The notes under the pieces: model-generated | What the model was told of the DNA's origin: nothing | The model's database searches: none | What the model saw: only the letters and a program-made list of their open reading frames with translations | Shown here: positions 34,692 to 43,082 of the stretch, piece by piece | Layout of the letters: every line of letters begins with the position of its first letter | Position numbering within the stretch: position 1 is the stretch's first letter | Program-made: the position numbers and the translations under genes | DNA from: Actinoplanes sp. NBC_00393 | GTDB lineage: Bacteria > Actinomycetota > Actinomycetes > Mycobacteriales > Micromonosporaceae | DNA length: 64,000 bases | NCBI RefSeq assembly: GCF_036053395.1 | Contig: NZ_CP107942.1 | Span: 11,336,001-11,400,000 of the forward strand | Reading direction: 5' to 3'

Positions 34692-35636
34692 GTGGCGGAA
34701 ACACGAACCCTGCGCGTCATCGGCAAGGAGCCGGTCGCCGACGGCGTGGTCGCGCTGACCCTGGCCGACCCGAACGGCGCCCGGCTGCCGGACTGGACGC
34801 CCGGCGCCCACATCGACCTGATCCTCTCGAACGGGCTGGTGCGGCAGTATTCACTCTGCGGCGACCGTTGGGACGCTCACGCGTACAAGATCGCGGTTCT
34901 CCGGGAGACCGGCGGCCGCGGCGGATCCGCGTACATCCATGATGCTCTTGATCTTGGTGAGGCCGTCGACCTCGGCGGCCCGCGCAACAACTTTCCGCTG
35001 GTCCCTGCCGAGCGCTATCTGTTCATCGCCGGCGGCATCGGGATCACCCCGCTGCTGCCGATGATCGCCCAGGCCGATCTGCTCGGCGCGGACTGGCAGC
35101 TGCTCTACGGCGGCAGGCGCGAGGCGAGCCTCGCTTTCGGTCAAGATCTTGCGGGGTACGCCGACCGCGTCCACCTTCGACCCGAGGACCGGCACGGGCT
35201 GCTCGACCTGCCCACCTTCCTCGCCGGCTGGCAACCCGGAACCCGCGTCTACTGCTGCGGCCCGGCCCCGCTGCTGGCCGCCGTCGAGCAGGCCTGCGCC
35301 GCACTGCCGCCGCACACCCTGCGTACCGAACGTTTCGTCGCCGCCACGCTGACCACCCCGGCCCGCAGCACACCGTTCGAGATCGAACTTGCCCGGTCGA
35401 AGACCGTACTGACCGTGCCCGCCGACTCCTCGGTCCTCGACGTGCTCACCGCGGCCGGCGCCGACGTGCTCTCCTCCTGCCGCCAGGGCGTCTGCGGCAC
35501 CTGCGAGATCACCGTCCTCGCCGGCGAACCGGACCACCGCGACAGCGTCCTCGACGACACCGAACGCGCCGCCGGCACCTGCATGTTCGCCTGTGTCTCC
35601 CGTTCCCGCTCCGACCGTCTGGTGGTCGACCTGTGA
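34692..35636 (+). CDS. Phthalate-dioxygenase-reductase-type (VanB-like) FMN/[2Fe-2S] reductase
   Basis: A 314-residue electron-transfer protein that passes electrons from NAD(P)H through flavin to a [2Fe-2S] centre. Domain order is flavin-binding barrel (RQYSLCG motif), nucleotide-binding domain (FIAGGIGITPLLPM, CGPAPLL) and a C-terminal plant-type ferredoxin with CRQGVCGTC and a fourth Cys in the terminal CMFACVS. The GTG at 34692 is chosen because AGGAGG stands five bases before it; the ATG at 34674 precedes that site. The P450 gene overlaps its stop (GTGA), so it is almost certainly that P450's reductase. Confidence 0.92.
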   Translation: MAETRTLRVIGKEPVADGVVALTLADPNGARLPDWTPGAHIDLILSNGLVRQYSLCGDRWDAHAYKIAVLRETGGRGGSAYIHDALDLGEAVDLGGPRNNFPLVPAERYLFIAGGIGITPLLPMIAQADLLGADWQLLYGGRREASLAFGQDLAGYADRVHLRPEDRHGLLDLPTFLAGWQPGTRVYCCGPAPLLAAVEQACAALPPHTLRTERFVAATLTTPARSTPFEIELARSKTVLTVPADSSVLDVLTAAGADVLSSCRQGVCGTCEITVLAGEPDHRDSVLDDTERAAGTCMFACVSRSRSDRLVVDL

Positions 35637-36820
35637 AACCGCCCGTCTCCCACGCCGATCCGTTCGACCACGACAACCTCGAGGACCCCGGCCCGCTGCA
35701 CCAGAGCCTGCGCGAGGCCGGCCCGGTCGTGCATCTGAGTCGCTACGACACGTACGCCCTGGCCCGCTACGAGCACGTGCATGCGGCGCTCACCGACTGG
35801 CAGCGGTTCCAGTCCGCCGCCGGGGTCGGACTGAGCAACTTCCGGTACGAGAAACCGTGGCGCCCGCCGAGCCTGCTGCTGGAAGCCGACCCGCCACAGC
35901 ACGACGCCCCACGCCGAGTCCTGTCCACGATCGTCGGCCCGCGGGCGCTGCACCGGCTGCGCGAACAGTGGGCGGTGAACGCCGCCGACCTGGTCGGCCG
36001 GGTTTTGTCCAAAGGTGACGTGGTCGACGCGGTGCCGGCGCTGGCCGAGGCGTTCCCGCTGCGGGTCTTCCCCGACGCCGTCGGCATCCCCGCGGACGGC
36101 CGGGAGAACCTGCTGCCGTACGGCGACCACCTGTTCAACGCGTTCGGCCCGCCCAACGACCTGGTCGCCGCCGGAGCCGGCCGGATCGCCGACCTGTCGG
36201 CCTGGGTGAACGCGCAATGCGCCCGCGACATGCTCGACCCGGACGGCTTCGGCGCGGCCATCTGGGCCGCCGCCGACCGCGGCGAACTCACCCCCGAGCA
36301 GGCCCCGCTGGTGGTCCGCTCACTGTTGTCGGCCGGCGTGGACACCACTGTGCACGGACTGTCCGCGGTCCTCTACGCCTTCGCCACCCACCCTCGCGAG
36401 TGGCAGCGCCTGCGGGAGCAGCCGTCACTGGCCAGGGTCGCCTTCGACGAGGCAGTCCGGTGGGAGTCGCCGGTGCAGACGTTCTTCCGTACCGCCACGC
36501 GTGACGTCAGCGTGGGCGAGACAGTAATCCCGGACGGCGCGAAGATCCTGATGTTCCTCGGCGCCGCCAACCGCGACCCGCGCCGCTGGCCCGACCCGGA
36601 CCGTTTCGACCTGACCCGCGACCCGTCCGGGCACGTCGGCTTCGGCATGGGCCTGCACCAGTGCGTCGGCCAGCACATCGCCCGCCTGGAAGCCGAATCC
36701 CTGCTCACCGCCCTGGCCCGACGGGTGTCGCGGATCGAGCTCGCCGGCCCGGTGGCCCGCCATCACAACAACACGCTGCGCGCCTGGCGCAGCATTCCCG
36801 TCCGCCTGCACCCGGAATGA
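35633..36820 (+). CDS. Cytochrome P450, probably an aromatic-acid O-demethylase/hydroxylase
   Basis: A 395-residue bacterial P450. It has the I-helix oxygen-activation motif AGVDTT (near 234), the K-helix EAVR, and the heme-binding loop GFGMGLHQCVGQ with the thiolate Cys (near 344). The segment LLLEADPPQHDAPRRVLS is typical of class I enzymes; overall it resembles the CYP199/GcoA-type enzymes that act on methoxy- and alkyl-benzoates. The GTG start is translationally coupled to the reductase gene. Neighbouring IclR and LysR regulators support an aromatic catabolic role. The substrate is inferred, not shown. Confidence 0.92.
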   Translation: MKPPVSHADPFDHDNLEDPGPLHQSLREAGPVVHLSRYDTYALARYEHVHAALTDWQRFQSAAGVGLSNFRYEKPWRPPSLLLEADPPQHDAPRRVLSTIVGPRALHRLREQWAVNAADLVGRVLSKGDVVDAVPALAEAFPLRVFPDAVGIPADGRENLLPYGDHLFNAFGPPNDLVAAGAGRIADLSAWVNAQCARDMLDPDGFGAAIWAAADRGELTPEQAPLVVRSLLSAGVDTTVHGLSAVLYAFATHPREWQRLREQPSLARVAFDEAVRWESPVQTFFRTATRDVSVGETVIPDGAKILMFLGAANRDPRRWPDPDRFDLTRDPSGHVGFGMGLHQCVGQHIARLEAESLLTALARRVSRIELAGPVARHHNNTLRAWRSIPVRLHPE

Positions 36821-36838
36821 GAACGGAGTGGTCCGGCG

Positions 36839-37738
36839 ATGGCCCGCCATGTCGACCTCAACATGCTGACCGCTCTGGACGCGTTGCTCACCGAGTGCAG
36901 CGTCACCCGGGCCGCCGAGCGGCTGCAGATCAGCCAGCCCGCGATGAGCTCGGCCCTGGCCCGGCTCCGCCGGCACTTCGGCGACGACCTGCTCACCCGG
37001 GCCGGGCACAGCTACCAGCTCACCCCGCTCGCGGCCCGGCTGGCGGCGCCGACCGCCCACGTGGTCGCGGCCGCCGACCAGGTGCTCAGCGCCCAGCCCG
37101 ACTTCGACCCGGCTCTGTCGCGGCGCACCTTCACCGTGATCATGTCCGACTACGCCCTGACGGTCCTCGGCGCCGCCGTCGCCGCGCTGATCGACAAGCA
37201 GGCGCCCCACGTGCGGCTGCACGTCCAGCCGACCACCCGGCGCAATGTCGACGAGGCCGCTGACGAACTGCGAGAGGTCGACCTGCTGGTGCTGCCGCAC
37301 GGCATCGTCACCGGGTTGCCGCACCGCAATCTGTACCAGGACGAGTGGGCCTGCCTGGTCGACGCGGCCGCGGATGCCGAGCTGACCGCCGAGGACCTGG
37401 CGCACCGGTCGTGGGTGCTGACCTACCACGACGGGACGGCGATCACCACGGCCGCCCGTGAGCTGCGTACCCACGGCATCGACCTGGACGCGCGGCTGGT
37501 CGTGGAGAGCTACACCGTGCTGCCGGCCTTGATCGCGGGGACGGATCGCGTCGCCCTCGTGCAACGGCAGCTCGGCGCCGCCATGGCCGAGACCGGCCGG
37601 GTACGGATGGTGGACTGCCCGTTCCCGACGGCGCCGGTCGTCGAAGCGATGTGGTGGCATCCGGGCCACGAGAACGACCCGGCCCACCGATGGCTGCGCC
37701 GGTGCTTCGCCGACGCGGCCATCCAGGTCCAGCAATGA
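36839..37738 (+). CDS. LysR-family transcriptional regulator (NodD/NahR-like)
   Basis: A 299-residue regulator. The N-terminal helix-turn-helix has LLTECSVTRAAERLQISQPAMSSALARLR. The remainder is the two-lobed effector domain of LysR proteins, including the NahR/NodD-like opening RRTFTVIMSDYALTVLG. It lies 18 bp after the P450 on the same strand, unlike the divergent arrangement usual for LysR genes, so it may be cotranscribed with the oxygenase unit. An aromatic inducer is likely from the context. Confidence 0.92.
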   Translation: MARHVDLNMLTALDALLTECSVTRAAERLQISQPAMSSALARLRRHFGDDLLTRAGHSYQLTPLAARLAAPTAHVVAAADQVLSAQPDFDPALSRRTFTVIMSDYALTVLGAAVAALIDKQAPHVRLHVQPTTRRNVDEAADELREVDLLVLPHGIVTGLPHRNLYQDEWACLVDAAADAELTAEDLAHRSWVLTYHDGTAITTAARELRTHGIDLDARLVVESYTVLPALIAGTDRVALVQRQLGAAMAETGRVRMVDCPFPTAPVVEAMWWHPGHENDPAHRWLRRCFADAAIQVQQ

Positions 37739-37868
37739 ACGCCATGACCACGGCCTATTAACACGCCGGATACACCGCATAAACAATCTCGTCTTCTCGG
37801 GTTCCCGGCCTCTCGGGCACGGTGACGGCACCCCGCGCGCCGTCCCACGCGAAACAGAGGAGACACCC

Positions 37869-39716
37869 TTGCGAACACGCACGTACCTCGCCGTCCTCGC
37901 CGTAGCCGGCGCCTGGGCCCTTGCCGGCCCGAGCTCGTCCGGATGGGCCGCGGCCGCTCCCGACTTCGGGCCGAGCGTCAAGATCTTCAACCCGAGCACG
38001 CCGGTCGCCGAGATCAACTCGTACCTGCGGAGCATCTCGGCCGAGCCGGAGTTCAGCACCAACCGGCACGCGGTGTACTTCAAGCCCGGCACCTACGGCA
38101 GCACCGCCGACATCGTCAACAGCGAGGTCGGCTACTACACCGCGATCGCCGGACTGGGCGCCTCGCCCACCAGTGTCAAGATCAACGGCGCGCTGCACTC
38201 CGAGCCGCGCCAGAACGCCGACGGGTCCTCCGACGGCTTGACGAACTTCTACCGCTCGCTGGCCAACATCTCGATCAATCCCATCCAGCGGCCGGTGGGC
38301 GCGGACGCGGAGCGGGTCAGGCCGGAGGGTGTCGCGCCGGCACGCACCATGCGCTGGGCGACCTCTCAGGCGTCCTCGCTGCGCCGGGTCGACATCCAGG
38401 GCAATCTGGATCTCAACGGCGCGTACGGCGCCACCCTCTTCGGCACCACGATGGCCGACAGCCGGATCACCGGCAACGTCAACAGCGGCGGCGATGCAGG
38501 ACCCGGCCAGGCGCAGTACTACGTGCGCGACAGCCAGATCGGCAGCTGGAGCGGCGGCTCGGCCAACCTGGTCTTCTCCGGCGTCAAGGGGGCGCCGGCG
38601 AGCGACCTGACCGGCCGTGGCATCACCACACTGGCCACCACCCCGACGTCCCGGCCCGCTCCGTTCCTGACCGTGAGCGGCGACGCCTACGCGGTGTTCG
38701 TGCCGACGGCGCGCACCAACGCCTCCGGGGTGGACTGGGCGACCGACGGCACCGCCGGCACCAGCATTCCGATCTCCCGGTTCCACATCGCCAAGGCGGG
38801 CGCCGACACCGCCGCGACGATCAACAGGGCGCTGGCCGCAGGCAAGCACCTCATCCTCACTCCCGGCATCTACCGCCTCGACGGTCCCGTCAAGGTGACC
38901 CGGGCCGACACGGTCGTCATGGGCATGGGCTACGCGACCCTGGCGCCCACCGGCGGACAGGCCGCGATCGAGGTCGGCGACGTCAAGGGCGTCGTCATCT
39001 CCAGCCTGCTGGTCGACGCCGGCCCCGGCACCGACGTCCTGGTCAAGGTGGGCACCGGTAAGGCCAGGAACATCGGTGACGCGACGAACCCGACGACGCT
39101 CAGCGACCTGTTCGTCCGGATCGGCGGCGCCCAGGCCGGTTCCGCCAGGATCGCCCTGCAGGTCGACCAGAGCCGGGTCATCCTCGACGACAACTGGCTC
39201 TGGCGCGCCGACCACGGCAGCGGGGCCGGCTGGACGAGCAACACCAGCGACACCGGGCTGGTCGTCAACGGCACGGACGTGACCGCCCTCGGCCTGTTCG
39301 TCGAGCATCACCAGAAGAACCAGGTCGTCTGGAACGGTGAGCGCGGCAGGACGGTCTTCTACCAGAGCGAGTTCCCGTACGACCCGCCGAGCCAGGCCGC
39401 CTGGATGGACGGAACCAGGGAGGGATACGCCTCCTACAAGGTGTCGCCCGGCGTGACGACCCACTCGGCCACCGGCACCGCGATCTACACGCTGTTCCTC
39501 GACTCCACGTTCGCCGGCGCGCCGGCGCACGCCTGGACCTCCATCGAGGCGCCCCGGCGCGCCAGCGTCCAGTTCAGGTCGCTGACGACCGCGGTCATCG
39601 CTTTCGGGGGCGGTATCCGGGCCATCGTCAACAACACCGGCGCGGCCGTGGATTCGACCCGGCCCAACCAGGTCGTCCCCGGCTTCACGGCCTCGGCCCG
39701 GCTGATCACGGGCTGA
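37869..39716 (+). CDS. Secreted right-handed beta-helix protein (pectate-lyase-fold/GH55-like)
   Basis: A 615-residue exported protein. The TTG start at 37869 is supported by AGAGGAGA six bases upstream and by the signal peptide that follows (ending WAAAAP). The mature chain has two half-repeats of beta-helix type: HAVYFKPGTYG and YYTAIAGLGASPTSVKING, later HLILTPGIYRLDGPVKV and DTVVMGMGYATL. This two-barrel pattern is shared with GH55-like and GH87-related secreted proteins, some annotated loosely as adenylyl cyclases. A polysaccharide-degrading or -binding role is likely. It is convergent with the next LacI gene (11 bp overlap) and close to the rhamnosidase operon. Confidence 0.82.
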   Translation: MRTRTYLAVLAVAGAWALAGPSSSGWAAAAPDFGPSVKIFNPSTPVAEINSYLRSISAEPEFSTNRHAVYFKPGTYGSTADIVNSEVGYYTAIAGLGASPTSVKINGALHSEPRQNADGSSDGLTNFYRSLANISINPIQRPVGADAERVRPEGVAPARTMRWATSQASSLRRVDIQGNLDLNGAYGATLFGTTMADSRITGNVNSGGDAGPGQAQYYVRDSQIGSWSGGSANLVFSGVKGAPASDLTGRGITTLATTPTSRPAPFLTVSGDAYAVFVPTARTNASGVDWATDGTAGTSIPISRFHIAKAGADTAATINRALAAGKHLILTPGIYRLDGPVKVTRADTVVMGMGYATLAPTGGQAAIEVGDVKGVVISSLLVDAGPGTDVLVKVGTGKARNIGDATNPTTLSDLFVRIGGAQAGSARIALQVDQSRVILDDNWLWRADHGSGAGWTSNTSDTGLVVNGTDVTALGLFVEHHQKNQVVWNGERGRTVFYQSEFPYDPPSQAAWMDGTREGYASYKVSPGVTTHSATGTAIYTLFLDSTFAGAPAHAWTSIEAPRRASVQFRSLTTAVIAFGGGIRAIVNNTGAAVDSTRPNQVVPGFTASARLITG

Positions 39717-40698
39717 CGCCACTGGACTGCCGGACCACCAGGTCGGGCTGGAACACCACCTGCCGATGCCGGTGCTGCCCGGGTGAGTCGATCTCCTCGA
39801 ACAACAGCTCGGCGGCGACCCGGCCCAGCTCGGCGCGCGGCTGCCGTACCGATGTCAGCGGTACGGCAGCCGCGGCCGCGTACTCGATGTCGTCGTAGCC
39901 GACGATCGCCAGATCGTCGGGAACCCGCAGACCGAGCCGGGTGACCGCCTGCAGCAACCCCAGGGCGAGCAGATCGTTGGCGCAGAACACCGCCTGCGCG
40001 GATCGGCCGGCGATCTCCGCTGCCGCCGCACGCCCTTCGGCCACGCTGACCGTCCGGGTCTCGATGACCTCGATCGTCGCGCCGGCAGCCTCCGCGGCCT
40101 GCCGGGCGCCGGCGAGCCGGGCCGCTGCCTGCGGCATCGACAACGGGCCTCCCACGTACGCCAACCGCCGATACCCCTGCTCGACGAGGTGCCGCACAGC
40201 GAGCCCGCCGCCGGTGTGATCGTCGACGGACACGCAGCACAGCCCGTGCCGTCCGGTGCCCCGGTCCAGCAGCGTCACCGGCGTGCCGCGCCGCACCAGA
40301 TCGTCGATCGCGCCGCCCGCCTGGTGCACCGGACTGACCAGCACACCCTGGACGCGCTGCGTCTCGAGCCGCCCGAAGTAGCCTTCTTCCCGCTCCACCG
40401 ACTCGCCGCTGTTGTAGAGCATCACCACCACGTCGCGCTCGTCGGCGACCTGTTCGGCGCCCCGGGCGACGTCGGCGAAGAACGGATTGGTGACGTCCGG
40501 GACGATCAGGCCGATGGTGCGGCTGCGCCCGGCCGCCAGCGACCTGGCCGCCTCGTTGGGCAGATAGCCGAGCTCGGTGATCGCGGCGAGGACCCGGTCC
40601 CGGGTCTTGACGGCCACCGCCTCGGGCCGGTTGAGCACGTTGCTGACCGTGCCGACCGACACGCCCGCGTGGGCGGCGACATCCTCGATTCTCGCCAT
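39706..40698 (-). CDS. LacI-family transcriptional regulator of the rhamnosidase operon
   Basis: A 330-residue repressor. The start at 40698 gives the canonical opening MARIEDVAAHAGVSVGTVSNVLNRPE. The hinge (NEAARSLAAGRSRTIGLIVP) and the periplasmic-binding-like effector domain follow, ending in VFQPDLVVRQSSG. It is divergent from the sugar-binding lipoprotein gene of the GH78 operon. Two identical AGACGCTTCAA elements flank the intergenic region, one near each promoter, and are its probable operators. The inducer is likely rhamnose or a rhamnoside, inferred from GH78. Confidence 0.93.
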   Translation of the reverse strand: MARIEDVAAHAGVSVGTVSNVLNRPEAVAVKTRDRVLAAITELGYLPNEAARSLAAGRSRTIGLIVPDVTNPFFADVARGAEQVADERDVVVMLYNSGESVEREEGYFGRLETQRVQGVLVSPVHQAGGAIDDLVRRGTPVTLLDRGTGRHGLCCVSVDDHTGGGLAVRHLVEQGYRRLAYVGGPLSMPQAAARLAGARQAAEAAGATIEVIETRTVSVAEGRAAAAEIAGRSAQAVFCANDLLALGLLQAVTRLGLRVPDDLAIVGYDDIEYAAAAAVPLTSVRQPRAELGRVAAELLFEEIDSPGQHRHRQVVFQPDLVVRQSSGVSP

Positions 40699-40714
40699 GG
40701 GCAGAGGGTATGTC

Positions 40715-40816
40715 AGACGCTTCAATGAACGCGGTGTATCCAACCCGTCAATAGCGAGTATCAGGATGACGTTATTGACGCTCCAGGGCCCCGACTCGAG
40801 GCTTTAGACGCTTCAA
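40715..40816. promoter_or_regulatory. Mirrored divergent promoters with two LacI-type operator copies
   Basis: CGTCAATA (40746-40753) and TATTGACG (40773-40780) form an inverted repeat, so each strand carries a TTGACG -35 element pointing outward. AGACGCTTCAA occurs at 40715-40725 and 40806-40816, each about 20-25 bases beyond its -35, where a repressor would cover the -10 and start point. The two operator copies are in direct orientation. Confidence 0.7.
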
Positions 40817-40838
40817 ATAAGTCGTCGAGGAGGACCCT

Positions 40839-42134
40839 GTGGCACCCATAACTCGTCCCGCCCGCATCGCGGCGGCGCTCAGCGCACTCGCGCTCACCCT
40901 CACCACCGCGGCCTGCGGCGGAGGTGACGACAACGGTTCCGGCAGCACGTCGGCGAAGAACTTCAGCTTCCTCGCCATCAACGAGAACACCACCGTCCCG
41001 GCGACACTGACCACGCTCAGCCAGAAGGAGTGCGCCACCCAGAACACGGCGCAGCCCTTGGAGATCAAGAAGCAGGCGCAGGCGAGCCTCGACCAGCAGT
41101 TGCAGCTGCTCGCCGGCCAGGGCGCCCTGCCGCAGACCTTCATCGCCGCGAACGCGCCGGCGCTGACCAAGCAGCTCGCCGGCAACGGCTCGATTCTCGA
41201 CACCGCCACGGTGGCCGCCGGCGTGCTGCCCGCCGCGTCCTCGACCATCAAGTCGCTCTACGACGGCAAGCAGCTCGTCCTGCCGACCGAGCTGAACATC
41301 GAGGGCATCTGGTTCAACAAGAAGCTGCTCGCCGACAACGGCATCGCCACCCCCGCCACCTGGGAAGACCTCGTGGCGGCGTTCGCCAAGCTGCAGGGCG
41401 CCGGCGTCCAGCCGATCTCGCAGGCCGGCAAGGGCGGCGACGGCTGGGGCGTCACCCGCTGGGTCGGCAACTACCTGCTGCGCCAGCAGGGCCCGGACGC
41501 GCTGAAGAAGGTCGCCGACGGCCAGGCCAAGCTCACCGACCCGCAGTACGTCGCCGCCGCGCAGGCCATCGCCGACCTCGGCAAGGCCGGCTACTTCGGC
41601 AAGTCGCCCACCTCGATCGACTACGCCACCGCGCTCAACACCTTCCTGTCCGGCAAGGCCGCGTTCATCTACATGGGCTCCTGGGCGCTGTCGGACTTCA
41701 ACGACGACACCAAGAACAAGATCGGCGCCGACAACATCGGCTTCCTCAAGTTCCCGGCCGTCGCCGGCGGCTCGGGTACGGCCGACCAGATGCCCGCCAA
41801 CGTCGGCACCGCCGTCGCGGTGTCCAGGAAGGCCTACGACAACGACCCGAACACCCAGGCCTGGGTCAAGTGCATCGTCGAGAACTACGGCACGGTCGCG
41901 CTGCGCGACTCCAGCCAGATCACCGGCTTCGCCACCGACGGCAGCGTCCAGGTTCCCGCGCTGACCAAGCAGATCCAGGACGAGATCGGCAAGGTGCAGA
42001 CCAGCGTCCTGTGGTTCGAGGCGTACTTCTCCGCCAAGGCCACCACGGTCAGCCAGAGCAACGGCGGCCTGCTCGCCGCGGGCCAGCTGACCGGCGACAA
42101 GTTCATGCAGACCGTCAGCACCAACCTGAGCTGA
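40839..42134 (+). CDS. Sugar ABC transporter substrate-binding lipoprotein (rhamnoside operon)
   Basis: A 431-residue solute-binding lipoprotein. The GTG start follows GAGGAGG. The signal ends at the lipobox TTAAC, with Cys26 lipidated. The mature part includes LPTELNIEGIWFNKKLLADNG and FLSGKAAFIYMGSWAL, matching family 1 sugar-binding proteins. It would capture an oligosaccharide containing rhamnose for the two permeases downstream. A strong hairpin separates it from the permease genes, which would favour its higher expression. Confidence 0.92.
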   Translation: MAPITRPARIAAALSALALTLTTAACGGGDDNGSGSTSAKNFSFLAINENTTVPATLTTLSQKECATQNTAQPLEIKKQAQASLDQQLQLLAGQGALPQTFIAANAPALTKQLAGNGSILDTATVAAGVLPAASSTIKSLYDGKQLVLPTELNIEGIWFNKKLLADNGIATPATWEDLVAAFAKLQGAGVQPISQAGKGGDGWGVTRWVGNYLLRQQGPDALKKVADGQAKLTDPQYVAAAQAIADLGKAGYFGKSPTSIDYATALNTFLSGKAAFIYMGSWALSDFNDDTKNKIGADNIGFLKFPAVAGGSGTADQMPANVGTAVAVSRKAYDNDPNTQAWVKCIVENYGTVALRDSSQITGFATDGSVQVPALTKQIQDEIGKVQTSVLWFEAYFSAKATTVSQSNGGLLAAGQLTGDKFMQTVSTNLS

Positions 42135-42143
42135 TCACCCTCT

Positions 42144-42177
42144 CGCGGCGGCCCCGGCCACGGTCGGGGTCGCCGCG
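42144..42177 (+). promoter_or_regulatory. Intra-operon hairpin between binding protein and permease genes
   Basis: A 13 bp stem (42144-42156 with 42165-42177, one G-T pair) and an 8-base loop lie ten bases after the lipoprotein stop and 17 bases before the permease start. Such structures in ABC operons protect the upstream mRNA or partly terminate, raising binding protein over permease. Confidence 0.7.
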
Positions 42178-42194
42178 GCACGAAAGGCAAGCTG

Positions 42195-43079
42195 ATGCAC
42201 AGCGTCCTGGGTGACCGGCGATCGGTTGCCATCCTTCTCGGGCCGGCCCTGCTGGTCTACTCCCTGATCATGCTGGTGCCGATGGTGTGGTCGCTGGGCT
42301 ACACCTTCTTCACCGGCAGCGTCATCACCGGTTTCACCTGGGCCGGCGGCGCCAACTTCGGCAAACTGCTCGACGACCCGGCGCTGCCCGCGGCGTTGTG
42401 GTTCACCGTCAAGTACGCCGTCGTCATCACCGTCGGGCAGGTGTTCGCCGGCTACCTGCTCGCCCTGCTCTACGTGTTCTTCCTGCGCCGGGCCGGCTCC
42501 GTCGTGCGTACCCTCGTCTTCTTCCCGGTCATCCTGCCGACCGTCGCCGTGGCGCTGTTGTTCCAGAAGTTCTTCGAGTACGCCCCGCAGACCGGCCCGG
42601 TCAACGCGGTGATCGAAGCGTTCGGCGGCACCGGCGCCGACTGGTTCGCCACGCCCGGCAACGCGTTCCTCGTGGTCGCCCTGATGGACATCTGGCGCTC
42701 GATGGGCTTCTACGCCGTCCTGCTCTACGCCGGGTTGCTCGACATCCCGGACGACGTGATGGAGGCCGCCTCGATCGACGGCGCCAGCACCCGGCGGATG
42801 ATCCGCAGCATCATCGTCCCGCTGTCGCTGCCGGTCCTGGTGTCCTCGCTGGTGTTCAGCATCAACGGCACGCTCAAGGCGTTCGACTCGATCTACGCCC
42901 TCACCGGCGGCGGGCCGGGCAGCGCCACCAGCCCGCTCACGCTGTACATGTACCAGACGTCGTTCGCCTACGGCGACTACGGCTACGGCTCGACGATCGC
43001 GCTCACGCTGACCGTCCTGTGCCTGCTGGTCACCGTCCTCATCTTCCGCGCGACCCGCCGCGACCCGGCGCAGGGGTAA
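42195..43079 (+). CDS. Sugar ABC transporter permease, MalF/UgpA type (rhamnoside operon)
   Basis: A 294-residue permease with six predicted helices. The EAA loop is DVMEAASIDGASTRRMIRSIIVP. GGCAAGC-type weak ribosome-binding sequence precedes the ATG. It is followed after three bases by the second permease. No ATPase subunit is encoded nearby. Confidence 0.92.
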   Translation: MHSVLGDRRSVAILLGPALLVYSLIMLVPMVWSLGYTFFTGSVITGFTWAGGANFGKLLDDPALPAALWFTVKYAVVITVGQVFAGYLLALLYVFFLRRAGSVVRTLVFFPVILPTVAVALLFQKFFEYAPQTGPVNAVIEAFGGTGADWFATPGNAFLVVALMDIWRSMGFYAVLLYAGLLDIPDDVMEAASIDGASTRRMIRSIIVPLSLPVLVSSLVFSINGTLKAFDSIYALTGGGPGSATSPLTLYMYQTSFAYGDYGYGSTIALTLTVLCLLVTVLIFRATRRDPAQG

Positions 43080-43082
43080 CCG

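Noticed and set aside
37758..39722. A 654-codon open frame antisense to the beta-helix protein gene, and similar long antisense frames at 1277-2920, 12764-14581, 14624-16231, 44410-46296 and 48468-50147
   Set aside because: In such GC-rich DNA the antisense frame rarely meets stop codons. These translations are rich in Arg, Gly and His, lack domains and ribosome-binding sites, and oppose well-supported genes.
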